A DNA stretch of 64,000 nt from Panonychus citri. Its lineage: Eukaryota > Arthropoda > Arachnida > Trombidiformes > Tetranychidae. Made by a program: the position numbers and the translations under genes. The notes under the pieces are model-generated. The model made no database searches. It worked only from the letters and a program-made list of their open reading frames with translations, and was not told where the DNA came from. This document shows positions 1-13,197 of this stretch, piece by piece. Each line of letters begins with the position of its first letter. The stretch's first letter is position 1. Where the stretch lies: assembly GCF_014898815.1 (NCBI RefSeq), contig NW_026515541.1:2852001-2916000 (forward strand), in the 5' to 3' direction.

Positions 1-275
1 ATGAGGAAGACATTTTTTCACTCTTAAAATGATGATAAGATGCTACTACCATCTAATGATGATGAGATTCTCCCCGTTACCTTGATTTACCTGAATTGAC
101 AACAAGCGAAATTTAATGAAACAACTTTGCATTTAAACTTTTATTGTAGTGATGATCAAGTTGCAATTAACTATTTATTAGCTAATATTAACTTGTTACA
201 CCTTATTTTATCATCTCTTACGTGAAGTGAAAACGCATCAAGAATCTTAGCAATAATGATGATTTACTTTCACTC

Positions 276-281
<6 letters not shown>

Positions 282-315
<34 letters not shown>
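282..315. repeat. (CT)n microsatellite
   Basis: An uninterrupted CT dinucleotide run of about 34 bases inside the inferred DIP2 intron. It gives rise to spurious Arg-Glu and Ser-Leu frames. Confidence 0.95.
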
Positions 316-318
<3 letters not shown>

Positions 319-1438
319 TCCCACTTTTACTTTCAAGTAGTTATGTGATTTTTTGCAATTCTTTGTCTTACTTTTTTTTCTCTTATTTACTTCTTTACCT
401 TTCTCTTCATCTTCATCTTCATCTTCTTCTCGTTCTTTGTTAATATTTTCCCATGGATTTTTGCAACCGTGAACAAGAAAACCAGTCAGTGGGTAATTGG
501 TCTCTTGACTTGAATATCCAGTGGGCAACCGCATCATCATCTTCAACATACCCATCATCATCATCATCATCATCATCCTCATGCTGTTGTGTTATTGTTT
601 TTTTTGTTGGTTTTCTTGAATTGCAAGAAAATCGGAAGATTCAAAGGAAAAAGCCAATGAGAGGATGATGATGGTGGTGATGAAGATGATGAAAAAAGGA
701 GGAGGTAAAAAATAAGGCGAAGGCAAGGAAAAAATACTGATGAGGGTAAATGAAGAGAGAGAGAGAGAATTGCAACTTTCATCCGGAAACCAGAAACCTG
801 TAAAATCAAAGCAAAATGAATGATAAAGAAGATAAAGAAAGCTCTTTGTGTGTCATTTAACAAGAAGAGAGAGAGAAAAGGAGGAGGTGGTAGAGTAGGA
901 GGATAAAAGTGATGAGGATGAATTGTCATTAGATTTTTCTTCTTCCTCTAGAGTCCAATTTTAACAGTGACCTTTTAACACCAATATAACAAAATAAATT
1001 TAACTTTTGCATAATAATAAGATATCACATTTGTTAGTTATCAAACCGTAGACACAAAATGAAAAATAATACACAAGATAAGAAAAACTTTTGCATTATT
1101 TGCATCCTATTGCAATGTTTTTGCAATATTATTGCATTTAATGGGACAAGAAACGTTATATAATTAATTGATATCATTTTACAGATGATTGGGTAACATT
1201 CACAGTCTGTAAACAGTTTTCCCAAGTGGTAACATTGCAACGAGAAAGACCAAAATTTTTTAAAACGAGCAAAAACTGGGTCAAGTGACATATATTTTAC
1301 AGATTCATGTGTTCATAGCTCACAAAATGAATTTATTATTAGTAATCAAGATGAGGATGATGAAGAGAAAGATTGAGAGGAGCAAAAGAAACTGATATAT
1401 CTTGTAGCCAAGTATCTTCATGTTGAAGGTGGTGATGA

Positions 1439-1441
<3 letters not shown>

Positions 1442-1511
<70 letters not shown>
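1442..1511. repeat. (GA)n microsatellite
   Basis: An uninterrupted GA run of about 70 bases, one of the two longest dinucleotide tracts in the window. It is likely length-polymorphic. Confidence 0.97.
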
Positions 1512-1513
<2 letters not shown>

Positions 1514-4500
1514 GAAAAAGCATGTAAAATGAATATCAAGTTATATTTGTTTTACGAAAATTAAGATGATGAGTTAGTAAGATACTGAAGATGATAAGAG
1601 AAAGTGAGGTGTTAAAATTCAAATAGAAGATAAGTATTTGAAATAATAACAATTCGGCAAAAATCTAGTCTTAAATACTCATCATTTGTAGCATAGATAA
1701 TAGTTGATTTTTGATTATTCATCATCACTTCTGAACAGATGATTAAGTTTGAAATCATCATCTTTTTTTGTCTTCCTTTCAATGTACACAGATAAATGGG
1801 TATACAAAAAATAGTTTCATCATTTAAAGTCAAGTGTGTGATTTATGTACGTAAGTTATTCAAAAACCTCAATCATTTGAATTCAATCACATTATAATAA
1901 TCATTTACCTTCAACAAAAAGTAACTTCATCACCTTTTATCTTCCTCTTTCTCTCTTGCTGTCTCTTTCTATTTTCAAAAAAAAAGATGATGAAGATAAA
2001 TAGAAAAACAATCTTATTCATCTTATATGTATATCTCTCTCTCCATCTTCATCATTTTTTTTAACAATGAACATTTAAATTGATTGTTTGACCCTCAAAT
2101 AATGATGATGCCAACAATCAAGTAACCATCTTTTTTTTGATTGTATTAGCTTGATTTTTTTTATTTAATGAATTAAACTTAACTATGTTGACCTGTCAAA
2201 TCTTATTATAACATTATCTTTATCACCTTTATGGATAATGTTGAGAATTAAATAATCAATAATGACGATTAAATATTATAATAATCGTAATCATCAACAA
2301 AACGATTTGTATAAATGCTGATAATCTGATCAGCTTTGATGGTGTCACCTTAATAATAACTTAAGAGTGATAATAATAGTAATACTTTAAATTGTTCAAT
2401 TGAATTAATAATGAAAAAAAAACTCATAGTTAAATGTATTCATCTGACATACTCATTTATTTATTTGACAATCTTACAATTGATTGTTAATCAAATGATT
2501 AAATATTTAAATTACATAAGCAACTATTAGCCTAAATTTTTAATCAATTTCAATCTTAATGATCAAACTGTTTTCTATTATTATTGCCAACAATTACATG
2601 TCAATGTTGTGATTGTGATAAATAATGATGAATAATTGTAATTAAATCAATTATTTATTAATCTCCACAAAACTGACCATAAAATCAAGATGATCAACAA
2701 TTAGTTTAATGATTGTAAAAGTTTACTATCATCTCTAGTTGATTAATTGATAAATAAAATGATAACAACAATGGGAAACAATTATAACATTTTTTTTATA
2801 TCTAAATGTGAAAAGCAATTAAAATTAATTACGAACGGGAAACTCAATTTCCACCAGAAATATAATCAACAATTAAAATCCAACACTTCAATCAATGGGT
2901 CACCAGACTAATTCTGGATAGCAAAAATTTGTTTTGATTGTAAAGCAAAAACGTTAATTATATTGTTACGATAGCGAAACAAAACAAATGGCAATTATAT
3001 AATTGCTGTGAATAAAAAGTTAATTATCTTCCTTGGTAACTTTAATTAGCTCCAAGCATTTGCGTTGATCATGATTATAACATAAAGTATCATAAACGGA
3101 AGTTAATCATTATTAAATCAACACACAGCAATTAAATCAATGTCATTGAATAACAAAAAATAAGTGAATTGACTGAGAGCAAAAAATGGTAAACATGGGA
3201 TTCAATCAGAATTATCTTACTCGTCACTATCATGGATTAAGAATCATCTTACCGGAAAGTAAAAAATATTGATTATCCAAGTAATCAATCTGATTATGTC
3301 TTGACTAATGAAAAATTATTGAGAGATGATGATGATGAGTGATGAAAAGATTAAGTAGAATCGGTAAAGATAGAGTCTCAGTTGAATAATGAGTTAAAGT
3401 AAATACAGAATAGTTCAGCTACTTTGTTGGTTTTCTTTTCACGATTACTCAAAAACTACTTGACCAAACGGGTCCATTTTTCGTCTATGGAAGTTTGACC
3501 GATACTCTATTGTCATAGTTCAAGGTCATGAAGGTTATGCAGAAAAGAACGCACTTGAAGGTCATTTGAAGAATATTTTGAAAACTGGAAAATTTTGCAA
3601 GCCTGCCAATGAAGGCAAAGCTTGATTTCATTGGTGATCAAATGTTGATCAGTTGTGCGATTGTCGCTGTAACACCGATGCTGGTGGATGAACATTCAGA
3701 ACCAAAGGTAAATCTAATTACTAACTAAAACTATCATTAGAAAAATTTGCTTTCTCCTAGAATTTAATTCTTACTAATCTTTTTTTGTCTCTTTAGGATT
3801 GGATGATTAATTGGTAAGTTGACCAATGGTTGACTTATGGTAAGAATTCAAAAGATTCAAAGTCTTATAAATACAGTTTTTTCATCGCTTAAAAATCATT
3901 AGTTCTCTTTCCCTTTTCTCAATCACTAGATCTAAGTTATAAGTATGGGTGATCAAACAACCTTCCACCTGTGACCTTCAAATATCCTTACTTCAATTCA
4001 ACATCCAGAGCGCTGATTCTTGAGTTTATGTTTCAATCAATCTAAGTAATTCTAAGTTAGCCAAAACTAAAAGATCGTCATTTTCGTAAATTAGCTTGTG
4101 GTTTGAGAGTTCAGAAGTGCAATTATACAGAAAAAAATATTTGATTTCGTATCTCAGATTCTAATTATATTGAATCTATTTATCTATGATCCTAGAGCCA
4201 GAGAATTGGTCAAAAAACTTAAGACAATGTAATTAATTCAATGAAAAAAGTCTAAACTTGATTAGATTGAACTATTTTCTGGTTTAAAATGGGAAACAAT
4301 TAACTTACCGTTCATTGTAATAATCATGTCCAAGACAACATTCAATTAACATAAGCCATGATTATTACCAACAATAAACAATGTTGTTGATTAACTAATA
4401 TAATCAATGATGAAAATTAACATGAAACATACAGAAGCAAAACAAAAGGACAACGACCGTTTACTGAGTTAGTTAATTTCACTTCCTTTTAATTTTTCTT

Positions 4501-7500
4501 AAGGAAATGTTAATTGTGTAAAATAAGTTGTAATCAGTTGATTTAATTTTTCTGATTCTTCCTTTCCTGTTACTTTTTATCCTTACAAATCAAGTTAATC
4601 ATAAAATTGATGATTGATTATCACCAACAATTAGTGAAGGTAATTCAACTCATTAAAATGGTCAATTAGATGATAAATGAAACAAACAAAAATGAGTAAC
4701 TATTCAGACTATTAGAATCGGATAATCATGATGTGTAAGGATAATGACGATGATACCGTTATATTTATTTAATGATTAGATTGCTTTATTATCATCATCT
4801 AATTATTAACTAACTAATGTTATATTTTAAGAAAAATTCAAAAGTGACTATCATGTTTACATTTTTTGAACAACCTAATTTCAAAAATGATTAGTTAACT
4901 GCAGTTAGTTAATCATGAAAAGTGGGTGATGATTAGTGATTTAAGGTGAAAGGGTTGATAAGCATATTAAGTTGACATCTTTTGAGGATTGTGAAATCAA
5001 CAGATTCATCCCAATATCATATTGTATGAATCATTAAATCATGATTAAGACGTAACAATTAACTTGATCATATATTAGTATCTTTTACAATTCAGACAAT
5101 CTAAAGTTTGTATCAAATTGTGAGTTGTAAAAATCAACTCATTAATTAAGATAAAATCTCAAACCTTCTCATAATTATGTTAATCAATACCCGGAATCTT
5201 GTCAGTGTGACTCATTTAACAATTAATTATAAATTAGTTGAAGTACAATTCATTATATAAACATTATTATTACAATTAGTGATAGTAAAAGTTTTTAATC
5301 ATGTTTAGAATACTAAAAACTAGTTTCATGATTCATTGATGATTACAAAATTAACAAGAAATCAATTTAATCTTGGATTAATCATGTACAAGAGATTTCA
5401 ATTAAAAATGATTCCATAATGATGGGTTAATCATTTCTAATTAAGTTTCTATTGTAACAAAATAATAATTTCAAGGCTGAAACAATATGATTATTACGAT
5501 ATTACAACATTTTCATGATATTTACTTTATTTTCAGGGTTAAAACAGAATATAATTTAGTCGAAATTAAAGTTAATTGTCTTCGCTGTCATTATCATGGA
5601 TTCAGGGAAGATGCAAAATAGTCTCAATTTCACAGAAATAATTAGATAATAGATAATGACAATACAAAGATGATTATTATAAAAAAGAGACTCATTGAAT
5701 ATTCAAATGATGGAAATGTTTTATCGTTCTGATGAACAAATGTCAGACACAATTAACCGCATTGTTAATTTGCATTTAAAAGGTAATTTACAATTTATAA
5801 ATCTTAATCAATTGACCTTCAATTATTGAACTAATACAAAGCATATAGTCTTCAAGGAAATGTTAATTACGAAAACTGTGACCATATTTGTTGAGTGTGT
5901 AATCTTAAAATGACCAATGGTTATTGAAATGACCAATTATATGGTCATTAGTCAGTGAGAAAAGAGATGATGAGAAAATCGCCACTTTTCACTCTATCAG
6001 GTTAATAGAGTTTACAAACAATTGAAGAAAATATTGAATAGGAAAACATATCTTTCCATCAGCAATCTTATCATTTTCATGGTGATCTTAAGCTTCTAAA
6101 TCATTATTATTATCTCACTTTGAATAATAATAATCATCAACCTACCAATGGTAATCAATCATATTAAAATAAAAGATTTTATCATGATTTACAGATGAAA
6201 GTGAAGATTCTGGATTGAATCAAGAGAGAGAGAGATAAAATAATAGTTGATAATAATGAGCAAAATGAAAAAGTAGCAAAAGACATGATCAATGAGCTCT
6301 TACCCAGAGGGTAAATTGATTCACCTTTTTTGGCAATTCAACTTCTACTAATTTGCTTTTGAGTCTCTCAACAGAAACTTACAATTTGTTAATCACCGTA
6401 ATCATCATGATCATTATAATAATTACCATTATTTGGAGAGTAAAGAGAAAAAAAATAACTCGGACAGCATGATGATGATTAAAGTGACATTTGTTCAGCA
6501 ATTTTAAAAATAGTTCAACTTATATAAATACATATAAGATTGTAGCTCAAAGCAATGGGACAAATTAGATTTGGACATTAATTCAATGTTATCAGTTTTT
6601 TACTACATCATTATTATTACAATTACTATTATCATTGTTGACAGAAAATTGAATATAAATATATCTGCTAATCAAATAATAATCTTCATTAACTGGACAC
6701 AAGTATTTGCATATTTGTGTAAATAGAAAGCAAGAAAACATTTAGCTATTCACAAACACTAATCATGTAAACATGATTATGATAATGATTATCTTGAGAT
6801 AGTAAAATATTGTGAGATTTATGCGTTAATCTGAATTGATTTTTAATCCAAATTTGAGTTTAAATCATTTTTTATGTTTAATGTTTGTAAATTCATCATG
6901 TTTCAGCTAATATGTTTATGGATCATGGTGAAAAAAACTACACAGTCTGGTCAATAAGGTAAACTAAACAGATAGAATATGATAAATATATAAGATAATA
7001 ATTCAGTTGATGATATAATACATGATGAAGAAGGAGATTAATAACTTTTCATTTAAAAAGAAACCAATTAAGATAAGAGATTATATTAAAATCAATAGCA
7101 AAGGTAAGATAATAATAATATAAAAAGTAAGAGCTCGTTAAGAAAACATTACCACCGTCAAATTGTAAAGTCAACACAGCAAATTGGGTAAAAAGTTAAT
7201 CAAAATCAATATGAAATTAGTGGTATAATCTATTATGAGTAAATACAGAAACAGTGACAAAATCAATTGGATTAATGGTTAACTTTTCGCTTCCATTTGA
7301 TTGATTGTGATAAGTTAACATTTTACGAATATGCTATTACTTTTAATTAGGATTGAGCTTCGTAAGTGAAAAGTAATAGTATCAAGGAAAATCGATTGAA
7401 AATATAACAAGTTATTCTTGTCGATACAAAGAAAGCCAAAAGACTTGGAAGAGAAGATGATGAGGAGAAGAAGGTAAGACGTTTCTAAATCAGAAAACAA

Positions 7501-8899
7501 AGAGAAAGAGAGAGAGAATAAGAAGGAAGAATGACCCTCACTTAGTTTCCTTCTCATTACATGAGACTGGTCAGTTACTAGAAGATCAGAAAAAAATAGG
7601 AACCACTTAAACATGTTAAGATTGTTTCAACATTTTTAACCTTCACAATTAAGTTCGTGCTGTAGACACAATCAACATTTCCCATTTCCTCAAGTTAAGG
7701 ATAAGGATAGAGAAAAATAAACATCATCATCAGAATCGTTAATTGACTTGAGATACAGATTATACTTTCTCTTATTTTCAACTAGGGAGAGAGTGAGAGA
7801 GAGAGAGGAGGAAGTGAATGAGAGATGAAAGTGAGAGCAGGTTGTTTGCCTTATAAAGTTAGTGAGTGAGAATAAAATAACAATTAAAATGATAGTCAAG
7901 ATGTAAAGAAAAATCTTTCATTTTGTCATTTCTAAAGTGATGATGATGACATTGTTTTGGATACTTCATCAGCTAATCAATTCAATACCAACTAATTATA
8001 ATTGATCTAATCACTCAATTGTTCAGAAATCAAAGTAAATGTTTCGTGAAACTATCATTATCATGGTTAATGATTGTCATCCAAATTATTGCTTCTCAAA
8101 TTGTTACAGATTAATACACAAGTATAATATTAATGTTAATTCATATCGAATCCATGTAACAATAACTATTGTCTGATCAAATCCCAATCGATAATGAAGA
8201 TAATTTATTCTGCTGATGATCAAATAAAATCTATCAACTATATCAACAAAGAAATCAGCTGAGTGAACAAAGTTGAGGATTCGCAGAAATAAAAAAATAA
8301 CAGACAGAAAAAAAATGTTGAAAATTATAATTGTCAATAAGAAAAAAAAACAATAACATAGAATTAAGAAAAATGATTTATAATCAACCTTAAAATGATT
8401 ATTATTTAAAAATCTACAATTTCTTATGATTGTAATATAAATCAAATTACCAATTGACCTTGATATTGTGGCTCAGATTCATTCAGAATTAATCATTCAG
8501 AGTCTTTAGGGTGTTTTCTCAAAATTAATAGCTGAAAAAGTAATCAAGTTGATAATAATGATGATAATCATCGCAGTGTTTGGAAAGAATAATGATAAAA
8601 ATAACTGTAATTGTTACTATTTCGTAGCAATTACTGTTGAGAATCAAAGAAGAAAAAAATACCTTTAAAACAATATGAAATATCCTAATTAAGTTAATAA
8701 TATTAAAGAATTACATCATAAAGGTAATTCTTAAAGAGAAAATGATATTTTTTTTAAAGAATTTGATTCATAAATAAATGATGATCTTATCAACAGTCTT
8801 GGGACTGTTTTAATATAACGAGTTACCTTGATTCCTTTGGCTTTTTTTTCAAACAATTAACAGTTGATCAAATGATGAATAATAAATTGTAACACTCAC

Positions 8900-11715
8900 C
8901 TTCTGATGGCAACTGTAAGAGCTTCAGGTGATGCGGCGCAAGGACAAACTGCATCAGGGCGTAGTCCACGACTATGAAATACATTGATAAATTGATCACA
9001 TGATGAGAGTGACCATGGATTTGAACCATCGGCCACTAATAACATTCGTAGAGAAGCTAAATTTACATCTTTGTGCTCCTTTGTAGCCAATAAACCCCAA
9101 TGAAGGTCACGAGATTTACATATGGCAACGGTCGCTTTAAATTTGGTGATCATCAACATCCAAAAGGAGGGATTAATTTTCATTAATGAATAGGGAATAA
9201 AAATTACATGCATTCCATTGAGAACACTGGTCAATACCGAATGCCAATGACCCACTTCTCGTTTAAAGTCTAACACACACACCATAACATCACCTTCCGT
9301 GTAACTACAGGCAGAGGTTAAAGCTCGACAATGGGAAATCATTGCTTGTCGGGATATACAAACACCCTTCATGGAACCATCTTTATCTAGAGTATATTCA
9401 ATGTATGCTGGTGCCTCTTCCGATATTCTTGGTGGTGGTGCCCAATCTCGCGGTGGTTTAGACCAATTATCTGGTACCAGCCAGGTAATCGGAGGCCAAC
9501 CTTTAAATGTGTGAATCTCACCGGTACCAGGTGATTTGGGTAATCCTTTGAAACATGCATCAGCTGTTAATGCATATGAAACATTACATGAACCAAGTAG
9601 AAAACCAATTTGTTGAGAACCAGCGTCTCGCTTGGTCATTGGTACTTCAATTGGTACTGGTACAATTCCGGCCATTAGGCAACCATAGAAAGCACAAATA
9701 AATCCAATTGGATCACTATTGGGATAAACTAATGCAATCCTGTCTCCTGGTTTAATTGTGTTTGTTTCAACACCAGTTACATTGTTGATATTTTTCTGAC
9801 CACCGACTTTATTTAGTAAATTATAAGCGATCTTACGACTTCGACTAAGCAATTTACCGTAAGTTATTGAAGGACTTATTTTACCGGTTGGATCGAGGAC
9901 AGTTACCGCTGGTGCTTTTAAGGTTGCTGAACCATAGCGTTGAAGAGCTTCCTCAAGACTTTTAGGTAAACCAGAAGAAACAATTAAAGGTTCACTGACC
10001 GAGGGTAACATTGTACTTCCCTCTGGTCTGGGTGCTGAAGGATCTGTTTGATTTGCAGCAATTTCTAGATCAGTTTCATCATCAATATAAAAATCACGAA
10101 GTGGCCTTTTCTTGGGTCTTTTAAGGGTATTTAATAATTGCTGTATTTTAGCAGAAACTTTCCATCGACCAGTTCCATAGGTATCAATTGATGGTGATCT
10201 ACTACTTCTCATTGGAGATCCTGTTGAAGCAGAATCTTGTTGTTGCTGTTGACCATAAACGTTATCATATTCAGGGCCAATATCTTGACTCGAAGGGGAA
10301 GTCCTACTAAGTGAATCACCATCGCCAGTACCGTTATTATTACCATTGTTTGTTTTAGTAACATCAGGTTGAGATTGTTGAGAGAAACTTGAATTTGTTG
10401 TTGATAAGCTTTGTAACATATCTGAAAGACTCATTATGTTTGCACTATCTGATCGAGAGCTTATTCTTTGAGGTGGTTTCTCTGGTGGCCTTTCATTACT
10501 ACTACAATTATCATCATAACTACTTCCCCCACTACCTGTTCCATCACCTGAACCACGACTTATATTATCCTTATTATTATTACTTGCACTGAGATTATTG
10601 TTGTTGTTGTTGGTGATATTGATGTTACAATTAAGATTGTTGTTATTATTGTTGTTAAGATGATGTTGTTTCAACATTCTAGGTGGAAATTGAGTTGACT
10701 GATGAGGTGGTGGTAATGGAGCTTGATCATTATCAGAGATAAGGTTGTTAACTATGGTTGATGATGATGTTATTGGTGTAGGAATTAAAGATGGTTGTTG
10801 TTGTTGTTGTTGTTGTTGCATAGATGAAGCTGGTGGTATTAAGGGTTGAGGTGAAGTTGGTACTGGTATTGATGAAGTTTTCAATTTATCTTTAAGATGA
10901 GCTTTTAATTGATTTTGAAACACTGACTGTAATTGTCGTTGTGATTGTTTAGAACTTTCCCTTGGAACAATAGATGGACCTTTTGGTTCTTTCTTTTCTT
11001 TATTTCGATGTTCTAATGGAGATGCTGGTGGCTGTTGATCACGAAAACCTTGAACACCAATTACTCTAGGTGGTAATGGTTGAGGTGGTAAATTGGGTTC
11101 ATGGGCTGGTGATGAAGTGGTTGAAGTATCGGTTGATGATTGATGATGATAATGTTGATCACGATGACGATGATTATGATGATGATCACGAGATGATTGG
11201 GTTGGTTGACGAACATGATGACCACTGACAATGTGAGTTGGACGACAAGAAATAAAGAGATCATCATCAGGTGTACCACCTCCACTGCTCTCATTAATTA
11301 ATGAATCTTCATCTTCATCGTCTGAAGATGAATCAGTTATTCCAGGTCTGTTTTCTCTTGAAGGTGAGGTTGTTGATGCCATGAGAGAGGTTCGTTTAGA
11401 TGGCATGGGTAATGAGGGTTTTACCCTATTTTGCATAGCTGCTAACGCTTGTTGAACGGCTTCTTGCCGAACCTCAGAATGGTAACGAGACTCATGGCGA
11501 GTTACCCGCCGGTGGACACGTCTTTTGGCACGAGTTGATGGACTTGCAGATCCTTGGGCTGGTTGGCAGGAGAGGTAAGGAGCCAATAGGCGAGATCTTT
11601 TCTTTTCATAGCCTTTCTGTGTAATATCACCTTCACTCAACTCTAAATCAAGTTCAGCTAATTTACCTCTAACCTCTTGAGGTAATTGAGTTACATCTAA
11701 ACTGTGATCTGTCAT
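8900..11715 (-). CDS. DIP2: DISCO-interacting protein 2 homologue, 5' coding exon (partial gene)
   Basis: First coding exon, about 938 codons plus two bases, starting at the ATG at 11713-11715 and ending at an AGAAG|GTGAGT donor; a stop follows directly in the intron. Residues about 5-45 form the DMAP1-binding region (LPQEVRGKLAELDLELSEGD). Residues about 90-530 are disordered, with poly-Gln, poly-Asn, His-rich and Ser-rich runs. From about residue 580 comes the first AMP-binding (adenylate-forming) domain, with family blocks such as GDRIALVYPNSDP, YGCLMAGIVPVP, SLRMLLVADGSNPWSLSSCD and CPCAASPEALTVAIRR. As in other DIP2 proteins the usual Ser/Thr/Gly-rich nucleotide loop is degenerate here (DKDGSMKG). 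The family is linked to lipid metabolism and neuronal development. The second AMP-binding domain must lie outside the window, past an intron of at least 8.9 kb. Confidence 0.95.
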
Positions 11716-13197
11716 AATTTAGAAGATATTGATCTTTGATTGGAAATGATGATGGAGTAACTTTCAAGTTGAACAGTAAGAAGATAATCATAGAATTCCT
11801 AGAACAGAAGGAGAGAAAAAAGTGTCTAATTAACCATTAAGAATTAAAATGTATTCTTTTCTTTTCCTTTTCAAAATGGATGAAAAGACATAGTGAGGGA
11901 GAGGGAGAACAGTGAAAAGACAAAAAACAAACAGAAAATCAACAAAGATACTAAGTATGAATATTAATGAAAAAACTCCTTCTCTATCTCTCCCTCATTC
12001 TCATTCTCTGTCTCTCTCTCTTTCAGATATGGTAGCAATAGGATGATAAATTTATGCACCGATTTTAACACAGGAGAAAAAAGAGTTAAAAGCTAAAAGA
12101 GAATAAAAAAGACAGAGGGGAAAAGAAAAAGTAACAAGAGATGATCAGGTGGTGAAGTATTGGAAGAGATGAAAAGAAGAAGAGAAAAGACAGAAGATTG
12201 AGGAAGATACATTAGAATAGAAGAAAAAAATTAAATACTCACAACAATTAATTAAAAAGCTGAACAATCATCCAATGTTTACATCTCTCTCATTGGTTCG
12301 GTAAAACCTGGAAATTGAGAATCATCCAAAGGTGAGAGGATACAAATTGATGATGAAGATGATTATCCAAGAAGATGGAATGAAGATAAATTTAAATGTC
12401 TGTTAATTGTGATAAATATTAAATAACTTATTCATAATAGTAAAAAATTAACAGACTGGTAACAAGATGATAACAAATAAACAGAAGAGAAAAAAACTGG
12501 ATGAAGTGAGAGAGAGAGAGATGATTAGTCTCACTTTGGGTGAGACATTTTTTTTGTGTTTGGAATCAAGTGGTTGGTGGATTAACTCAAATATCTTTTG
12601 AATCTCTTTAAAAGTTCATCAGGAATTGATTCCGATTCCTAAATAAAGAGAAGCGAAAAGAAAAATGAAAGAGAAGATAAAAAATCTCCAATCACTGAAT
12701 CGAATCCAGATAAGATTCGATAAACAAAAGATTCGATCCCATTTTCGATTATCAGCGCCACCTGTTGATCCATAATGAAGATTTTTTGGTTCACACCTTT
12801 TTTACGAGTTCGAAATAACTAGTGACCTCTACATTCCATGGAAATCACTAAAAGTTTTTTTCTGAAGAGAAAGTTGAACAATAAAAATCGAATCTTAATA
12901 ATAATTATGGTTAAGGTAAATTCTCTGTAAATGTTTGGATAGATTCAAATTGGTTGATCATCTGTTTTCTTCCAAGTCAATTTCTTTCCTTTGGTTAGTT
13001 TACCTTGAAGGAGAAAAACTTGAAAAAAAAGTTAACAAAGTTGCGAATGAATTTGTGATTGGCTGTTGGGAAACTCGTTTAACCGGTACAACTAATTATT
13101 TCCACAGGTAAATTGAGTCACTTTGAGAAAATTTCTCTCACTATTTGTTTCTTGTTTTTCTTTTGTCTCTCTCTTTCCACTAATTTCTATCCATCAA
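11716..13197. promoter_or_regulatory. Divergent promoter region of DIP2 and the phosphatase-like gene
   Basis: About 1.5 kb between two head-to-head start codons. It holds purine-rich tracts and short GA/CT runs (for example around 12007-12024 and 12511-12521) and no long open frame. A GTGAGTATT donor-like site on the minus strand near 12233-12241 could belong to a DIP2 5' UTR intron. A CCACAG|G acceptor-like site at about 13103-13108 may serve a phosphatase 5' UTR intron. Both are guesses from consensus only. Confidence 0.4.
12752..12764 (-). promoter_or_regulatory. CTCF-like motif (CAGGTGGCGCTGA on the minus strand)
   Basis: The minus-strand word contains AGGTGGCGC, the core reported for arthropod CTCF binding sites. 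It lies between two divergent genes, a usual place for such sites. A second similar word occurs at 24213-24224. No binding evidence is available from sequence alone. Confidence 0.3.

Larger units (their letters stand above)
1..8899 (-). other. Non-coding AT-rich DNA, inferred long DIP2 intron
   Basis: No convincing coding exon was found on either strand in this stretch. It is AT-rich, full of AATTG/CAATT-type words, and carries two long dinucleotide tracts near its left end. The DIP2 exon on the minus strand ends in a good GTGAGT donor at 8893-8899, and about 640 residues of the protein are still missing, so this stretch is most simply the following intron, which runs off the left edge. A slightly GC-richer patch at about 3420-3810 is discussed as a finding. 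The small open frames here are low-complexity (poly-Met, Ser, Leu or Arg-Glu) and come from repeats. Confidence 0.6.

Noticed and set aside
247..929. Open frames rich in Met, Asp/Glu, Arg-Glu or Ser on both strands
   Set aside because: They are translations of ATG, CTT and CT repeat tracts and have no plausible splice context or recognisable domain.
1320..1539. Leu/Ser alternating frames on the minus strand
   Set aside because: Produced entirely by the (GA)n microsatellite at 1442-1511.
10389..10592. Tyr/His-rich plus-strand frame inside DIP2
   Set aside because: Antisense shadow of the low-complexity part of the DIP2 exon.
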